The position numbers were made by a program, and so were the translations under genes. This document shows, piece by piece, positions 58,809 through 64,000 of a DNA stretch of 64,000 nucleotides. The stretch is taken from NCBI GenBank assembly GCA_036346205.1, contig JARFJB010001819.1, forward strand, positions 301,001-365,000, read 5' to 3'. Below the pieces are notes generated by a model. It searched no databases. It saw only the letters and a list, made by a program, of their open reading frames with translations, and had not been told where the DNA came from. This DNA comes from Vesta saturnalis. Taxonomy: Eukaryota; Arthropoda; Insecta; Coleoptera; Lampyridae. How positions within the stretch are numbered: the stretch's first letter is position 1; the number at the start of each line of letters is the position of its first letter.

Positions 58809-59095
58809 CACGATTTCTTTACCAAAAAGGTCGTTGTGTTCGATAGTTACTTTTTTTGTATATGTGTTGTGATCTGATCTGATAACGACGATATCATGAC
58901 GAAACGTGTATGTTTGTGACGTTTCTTTAATTGTTTAAGACTTTGTTATATGAGTATTATCGCACTTGTTTTTTTTTCATTGTAATTTATAATTATTAAT
59001 ATTAAAATATATTTTTTTCAAACAGTGCCAATACTATATTAGTAAGAAACTATATACAAATTAGGTAATTAATAAAATTACCATGATAATGTTGA
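58809..59095 (+). other. TfAP-2: AP-2 3' UTR with candidate polyadenylation signal
   Basis: Non-coding after the stop. A canonical AATAAA lies at 59071-59076. An earlier, weaker candidate (ATTAAA) occurs near 59000. T-rich sequence follows within 30 bp. Confidence 0.55.
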
Positions 59096-60189
59096 CTTTT
59101 TTGTTGTACCTTTATTATGTATATTTACTTTAGTACAAGCTGATTCAAAAGTATGGTAAATAGCGTTGAAATGGTCCCTTCAAAACCCATAAATTAAAAG
59201 TTAAAGATTTCCAAAAAAAGTAAGCAATGTTGCAGTTCAAAATAATGAAAAAGGAATTTTTGTCGTTATGCAACTAATCGTACACCTTTGTATGTACCCA
59301 ACTATTGTTATGTACTATTATGTTTATTTGTAAAATACAGGTAAAATTGTTAATAAGTATTGTGAATATGTTCATCATGCACATACATTTTCACATTTTG
59401 TAAACCTCTTAGGTGGTTAATAATGAGGTATTTAAATATTCAACAATACATTTTTCAAAAATAGAAACTGAGCTGTACATAAAATGTGTATGTAATAATT
59501 AATGTAAAAAATACATACCCCATAACTTAATTTGTCATTTGGCAAATAACTTGTGAAAATTATTGATACCAGTTATTTAAAGCAATCCTTCATATTGATT
59601 CGGAGCACTCACACAAATTTTGGATCCAAAAAAATATGAAAAAATGCCTATAAACATATGTTCGAGTCAGAAATACTTCAACTCCGTGATACAATGTATA
59701 ACGTTTACATTAGTGCTATTTTACATTATATAGCTATATACAGTGTGTCCGAAATTGGAAGGGAATGTACTGGAGACATCATAAACTATAAGACATTGAA
59801 ATGCGGTTAAATACGGAAAGTTTTAAACAATTGTGTTAGTAATTTAGTAGTGCTTATAATTTGATGATAACCGTTATGATTGAGATATCTTGAAAAAAGA
59901 AAAAAGTTTCATTTGGAAAAACCGGTTAAATTTCCTTTATTTCAAGGAATTTTTTTAATGTATAAACATTTTCAAAGGCACTTCCCACAGAATACTATTT
60001 ACTATTCGCATTTTAAAAACAACGTTTCGAATTTCTGAAACCAATATCAAATTGTTTTTGTTATACGTAGCTTTTCTACGATACGTCACCTTTATGTAAA
60101 ATATTTTAACAGAAAAATAATTTCTATTTTATTCAGTATGGCTACGCCGCACAACCAATCGAATGATTTATTACTCTTGAAAATTAAAC
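59096..60189. other. intergenic stretch with a solo transposon terminus
   Basis: At 59750 ACAGTGTGTCCGAAATTGGA looks like the end of a Tc1/mariner-type element, followed by about 370 bp of AT-rich, non-coding sequence. No partner end was found. The rest is featureless. Confidence 0.4.
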
Positions 60190-60602
60190 TTAGCAAAATC
60201 TAACATAACATTCACGCCATTCCCTTGCGTGGTAGGCAAGACAATCTCTGCCTTTTATGTATTTTTTATTTCATTCATACATTGTCTCTAACACGCCCAT
60301 TTATTTTTAAAAATCGTTACCTTTCTTTCTTTCTCATGCATTCTACTACGTTCGCCGAGTTTTACGCGAGCCTATCAGGCTCGGCCTTACCCCTAACCTC
60401 ACCCCCATATATTTGCTTCCTTAGTCTTGAATCGTTCATTCTCTCAATGTGGCCAAACCACTTTTATACCTATCTGTCATCGTCTTTTCCTCGCCACACT
60501 CCTTCATTATACACTCATTCTTCATCTTATCCCTTCTCTCTTACCATATGCGCTTCTCACGAAGTTTCCTTCCAGCATTGACCCGTCGTCCAATCTCACC
60601 AT
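60190..60602 (-). mobile_element. RTE-like LINE, 3' part (displaced by a nested insertion)
   Basis: The minus strand, beginning right at the poly-T edge of the Jockey-like insertion, reads DGEIGRRVNAGRKLREK, then FGHIERMNDSRLRKQIYGGE and VRGKAEPDR, the C-terminal domain after the RT in RTE-like LINEs. DGEI is exactly what should follow the GRTAD reached on the other side of the insertion at 62521, so this and 62521-63600 are one element. Several stops. Confidence 0.75.
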
Positions 60603-60791
60603 CTTTTTTTTTACGATTGTGGACCTGAACAGGCTAAATTTAGCCTATCATGCTAAAGCACTCAGGAACACTTAGGAGGATGGATAGAGGGATAATGAAT
60701 TGCCAATAGATGCCTATGAACAGCTACCTTAAATTTTCTCATATCATAAGTGAGAGAAAAGCAGGAACTAGGGAGATCATTCCAGAGTTTA

Positions 60792-62062
60792 CGAGGGTTA
60801 CTATTTATGTATTGAGGATTGGCAACACTGGTATTGCCAGGTGAAATTTGTCACTGTCATCTTAAAGTTTGACATTTTTGAGGTTATACGTACTCAGAAC
60901 GTTTTGTCGTGCGAGCACTATTTGTGTTGTTTACGGTAAGTTGAAAATTTCAACTCAGCCAAAATATGGAATTAAATCGTGAAAACTTTCGAGCTATGAT
61001 TTATTATGACTTTCGACGTGGTCTAACTCAAGAGCAATGCATCAATAAACTGAAGTCAACTTTTGGCGATGAAGCGCCATCCACAGCCACTGTACATTTC
61101 TGGTACACTGAATTCAAACGTGGACGTAGTTCGCTCACGGATGAAGTTAAAGAAGGTCGTCCAAAATCAGTCGTTGTGCCGGAAAATATTGATGCTGTGC
61201 GAAAACTAATTGAAGAAGATCGTCATGTGACATATCACGAAATCGAGAGATTTTAAGCATACATAAGATTTTGCGCGAACATTTGTGTGTTAGGAAGCTG
61301 TGTGCACGTTGGATTCCACATTTGTTGACAGATGCTCAAAAAAATGCTCGTGTCGATTGGTGCCGTAAAATGATTTCAAAATACAACTTTGGTGCATCCA
61401 AAGCGGTATACAACATCGTCACATGTGACGAGTCGTGGATTTATGCGTATGAGCCAGAAAGAAAAGGCCAGTCCACAGTTTGGGTGTTTCAATGTGGAGC
61501 AGAGCCAACAAAAGTTGTTAGTTTTCGAAGCGTTAAGAAGCAAATGGTGGCGTTTTTCTTCACGAAAACCGGTCCTGTGTAACTGTGGCTCTTCAAAATC
61601 AAAAGACCGTTAATTCAGCGTGGTATACTACCATTTGTTTGCCTGAAGTTTTCGGTAAATTGAGAGAAACCAACCCAAACCATGAATCATGTTGCATCAC
61701 GACAATACCAGCTCACACACATCACATGCAACAAACGAGTATTTGGACACACAAAAGATCGAATTTATGGGTCATCCGCCTTACAGCCCCGACTTGGCAC
61801 ACAATGACTTCTTCTTGTTCCCACTAATTAAAGATAAACTGCGTGGACAACGATTTCCGCCCGCAGAAGCCGTTGAGGCCTTCAAAATGCATGTTTTAGA
61901 GCTACCATCTTCTGACTCGACAAAGTGCTTTGAAGGGTGGTTCAATCGCATGCAAAAGTGTATAGATCTTAAAGGCGATTATTTTGAAAAGCAATAAAAA
62001 TATTTTACATCAAATTCATTTGTTTATTCTTCCTATTCTCAATACATAAATAGCAACCCTCG
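60792..62062 (+). mobile_element. mariner element, full length with TA duplication
   Basis: 1271 bp, bounded by CGAGGGTTACTATTTATGTA and the inverse CGAGGGTTGCTATTTATGTA, with TA on each side (60790-60791 and 62063-62064). The uninterrupted LINE sequence elsewhere in the window confirms the exact insertion point. It contains one mariner transposase pseudogene. Confidence 0.96.
60966..61997 (+). pseudogene. mariner (DD34D) transposase, three or more frameshifts
   Basis: The N-terminal frame (60966-61256) starts MELNRENFRAMIYYDFRRGL and includes ATVHFWYTEFKRGRSSLTDE (HTH). A small deletion near 61250 removes about ten residues of the second HTH. The next frame has WIPHLLTDAQKNARVDWCRK and TCDESWIYAYEPERKGQSTV (first catalytic Asp). 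It shifts near 61580 and again near 61690, then reads MLHHDNTSSHTSHATNEYLD (second Asp), PYSPDLAHNDFFLFPLIKDK (third Asp) and RMQKCIDLKGDYFEKQ before TAA. The spacing between the last two Asp is 34. This is the transposase type of the SETMAR-related mariners common in insects. Inactive. Confidence 0.93.
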
Positions 62063-62520
62063 TAGAAGCCGTGTAGAAAAATGTGGATTGCGCCCATTTG
62101 GTACAAGTGGAGATTTGTACTGTATACTGATGATGTGAATGAGCGAACCGAGTGTATCTCGCAAAGATAGCCCGACATGGTATCAAAGAATATAATTCAG
62201 CAGCATAATAGCCGTTGTAATAACGGTAATACCAAGAAAGAACTGAAACCATCCTTCTATGCTCAAGGGACTGTATGTGAGAAGTTCATTTATAAGCCTA
62301 ATCGCTCTCTTTTGAATACGATCAACGATATCGAGAGCGTATTGGGGAGCACTAACCCAGAGGTGAGAATTATATTCCAGATGAGGCCGAATTTGGGTCT
62401 TATACAGCAGAAGGAGTTGTCGAGAGGTAAAGCACTGGTTAGATCTGTACAAAAAGCCTGTTTTACGAGCAGCTGTTTTGGTAGCTGACAGAAAATGTCA
62501 ACCCATGTGAGATTTGAAGA

Positions 62521-63600
62521 TACAGTCATACCCATCTGCAGTTCTCCCAGACATACCAACTCGTTCCATAATTTCATCTTGAAGGGTAAATACTCTACTC
62601 TCCTTTCCACCTTCCCGATTGAACCCCACAATCTTAGTTTTGTTCACGTTTACCTTTAGGTCCATACTCTCACAGGCTATATCAAACTTCCTCGGAGCAG
62701 TTTGTAGCTCATCTGCACTGTCACTTAATAAGGCTGTGTCATTTGCATACACCAGAGCTCGTACATTTACGTCACCAACCATTACACCATTTGTATCGGT
62801 ACATGCTTGCCTAACACATTTATCCATCTACACATTGAACAACCACGGTGACATTACACAGCCTTGTCGCACCCCTTGCCCAATATTAAAGTATTCACTC
62901 ACACCTCCTCTCACCCTAACATATGCCTGACTACCGTTATATACTGCCCTTATTCCGTTTATTAGACCTTTACTTACGCCATATTCATTTAATATTTCCC
63001 ACAGCTTCTCTCTATACAGTTTCTCATATGCTTTCTCCAGTTCTAGAAACACACAACACAGCTTCTTTTTGCACTTAAACACTTTTCGATCGCCTGCTGG
63101 AGAGCAACCATCTGATCATCACATTCTCTCCCTGGCATGAAGCACCCTGCACATCCCAAATCTTAGTTTGTGTAGTTTATCGTACTCTCTTAATCACTAC
63201 TCTTCCAAATACTTTACCAGATACACTGAGCACACTTATTCCTCTGTAGTTCTTGCAATCACTCTTATTCCCCTTATCCTTACATAGAGGTATAACGATC
63301 GGGCTCTTCCAATCACTCGGCACTTTTCTACACTTAAGGCATATGTACATTGAATAAGTCACACAATCTTCGTATAAGCTTTGCACCTCCATACTTTTGC
63401 ATTTCACCAGTGATTTCATCCACGCCTGCTCCTTTACCGTTTTTCAACCTTCCTACCGTTTTCTCTATCACATTTAACTCCATATCCTTCTCCGTTTCTT
63501 TCACCATTCCTTCTACATTCTCCTTATTTAACTCTTCGGTCTTATTTTTCTCACTTGGTTCATTGTTACGTAAAATAAGACTATGATTACTGACATCGTG
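62521..63600 (-). mobile_element. RTE-like LINE, 5' part with reverse transcriptase
   Basis: In minus-strand order: RLKNGKGAGVDEITGEM (from the frame starting 63690), VPSDWKSPIVIPLCKDKGNK and SDCKNYRGISVLSVSGKVFG, a damaged stretch, then CVFLELEKAYEKLYREKLWE (first catalytic position usually Asp, here Glu in LELEKAY), GVRQGCVMSPWLFNVYMD, and ALVYANDTALLSDSADEL. The last is the catalytic YADD box with the first Asp changed to Asn (YAND). Then VNVNKTKIVGFNREGG and GRTAD, where the Jockey-like insertion interrupts. Dead element; RTE-like placement is by motif style. Confidence 0.8.
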
Positions 63601-63604
63601 TTGG

Positions 63605-64000
63605 TCTTTGTATAATATAAAAAGTAAATCTATGTTTTTTTGTCTTAATGATGGATGGGATATTTTTATGATCCTGTTTTTTAAACCCAATCCCTAATTA
63701 ACATTCATTTTATATGTATAATCTGAATAATAATTGAGGTACTTTCCTGAACTCGTCGGTTTCCTGAACTTGTGTAGGATTATGACATTAGAGTCATCTA
63801 GGCTTAACAGAGTGTTCAGAAAAGGTACATTATTATTAGTTTCTTTTTCGATTGTAAAATTCAGTTGGTGGTTATACCTGTTGAAGACTTCGAGGGTTTC
63901 ATCATAGTGATCTGCGGAAACAGCACATATAATGCCGTCAACATACTTTTTTAAAAATAGAAGCTCAAAACTTAGTTTCGGGATACAGTCATCAAGTAAG
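63605..64000 (-). mobile_element. Penelope-like element, reverse transcriptase fragment
   Basis: The minus strand from the window edge reads LLFLKKYVDGIICAVSADHY, then LEVFNRYNHQLNFTIEKETN, NNVPFLNTLLSLDDSNVIIL, HKFRKPTSSGKYLNYYSDYT and YKMNVN before a stop, then GLKNRIIKISHPSLRQKNID. The order KYVDD ... NNxLPFLD ... RKPTxSGRYLNY...HP..HK is specific to Penelope-like elements. The catalytic KYVDD is KYVDG here. It continues off the window on the right and meets the RTE-like fragment at about 63600. Confidence 0.82.

Larger units (their letters stand above)
60604..62520 (-). mobile_element. Jockey-like LINE copy D, split by a mariner
   Basis: The same 3' region as copy A, in two pieces: 60604-60789 (poly-A tail, UTR, LTYDMRKF region) and 62065-62520 (RFAHSHHQY, RQLLLLYKTQIRPHLEYN, RAIRLINE). 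It is 5'-truncated at about 62520. The break point matches the uninterrupted sequence AGAGTTTAGAAGCCGTGT of copy A (about 1558-1575), which serves as the empty site. It was inserted into the RTE-like element with only a short GATGG repeated at the two ends. Confidence 0.9.

Noticed and set aside
60225..60581. 118-codon plus-strand frame
   Set aside because: Antisense of the RTE-like C-terminal region, which shows FGHIERM and RRVNAG on the minus strand.
1..64000. CRISPR arrays, operons, rRNA, telomeric TTAGG repeats
   Set aside because: Looked for and not found; the sequence is eukaryotic with introns and insect-type transposons.

Overview
The window is eukaryotic, AT-rich (about one third G+C by eye) and almost certainly insect. 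It has GT-AG introns, one host gene that is recognisably transcription factor AP-2 (TfAP-2), and otherwise mostly decayed transposable elements (TEs) of insect type: Tc1/mariner with several DD41D copies and one DD82E-like copy, piggyBac, pogo/jerky-like, PIF/Harbinger, Jockey-like and RTE-like LINEs, a Penelope-like element, MITEs and a degenerate satellite. I cannot name the species. A beetle or hemipteroid insect would fit, but that is a guess. No bacterial genes, rRNA, CRISPR array or telomere repeat was seen.

The only host gene lies on the + strand. One coding exon (20587-20898, activation domain) is separated by a 36.7-kb intron from a second exon (57612 to 57807 or 57819). A terminal exon (58075-58808) carries the whole DNA-binding and helix-span-helix dimerisation domain and the stop. 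The start codon was not found and is probably upstream of the window or in an exon I could not recognise.

1-8 kb: an inverted pair of Jockey-like LINE fragments around a decayed piggyBac-like fragment, AT-rich DNA, and a MITE-like element. 8.4-12.5 kb: a pogo/jerky-type transposase pseudogene split by a full-length piggyBac with TTAA duplications. 12.7-14.6 kb: a very degenerate tandem repeat of roughly 100-160-bp units built around a GCACTAAC/GTTAGTGC inverted pair, with an (AT)n tract inside. 14.7-15.8 kb: a 5'-truncated LINE flanked by a 39-bp imperfect direct repeat. 16.4-19.5 kb: mariner-like remnants, including a local duplication of an element plus its flank.

20.9-57.6 kb is the giant AP-2 intron. 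It holds five of the six DD41D-type elements or remnants, two pogo-like pseudogenes, a DD82E (Sailor-like) pseudogene, a PIF/Harbinger with both of its genes and a nearly intact DD41D element nested in it, a DD41D element with terminal inverted repeats of about 650 bp, several hairpin elements, two MITE copies, and tRNA-Ala(AGC)-like sequences.

60.2-64 kb is a three-level nest: a mariner (TA duplication) inside a Jockey-like LINE inside an RTE-like LINE, which abuts a Penelope-like fragment. None of the transposases looks fully functional. The DD41D copy at 48.6-49.6 kb comes closest.
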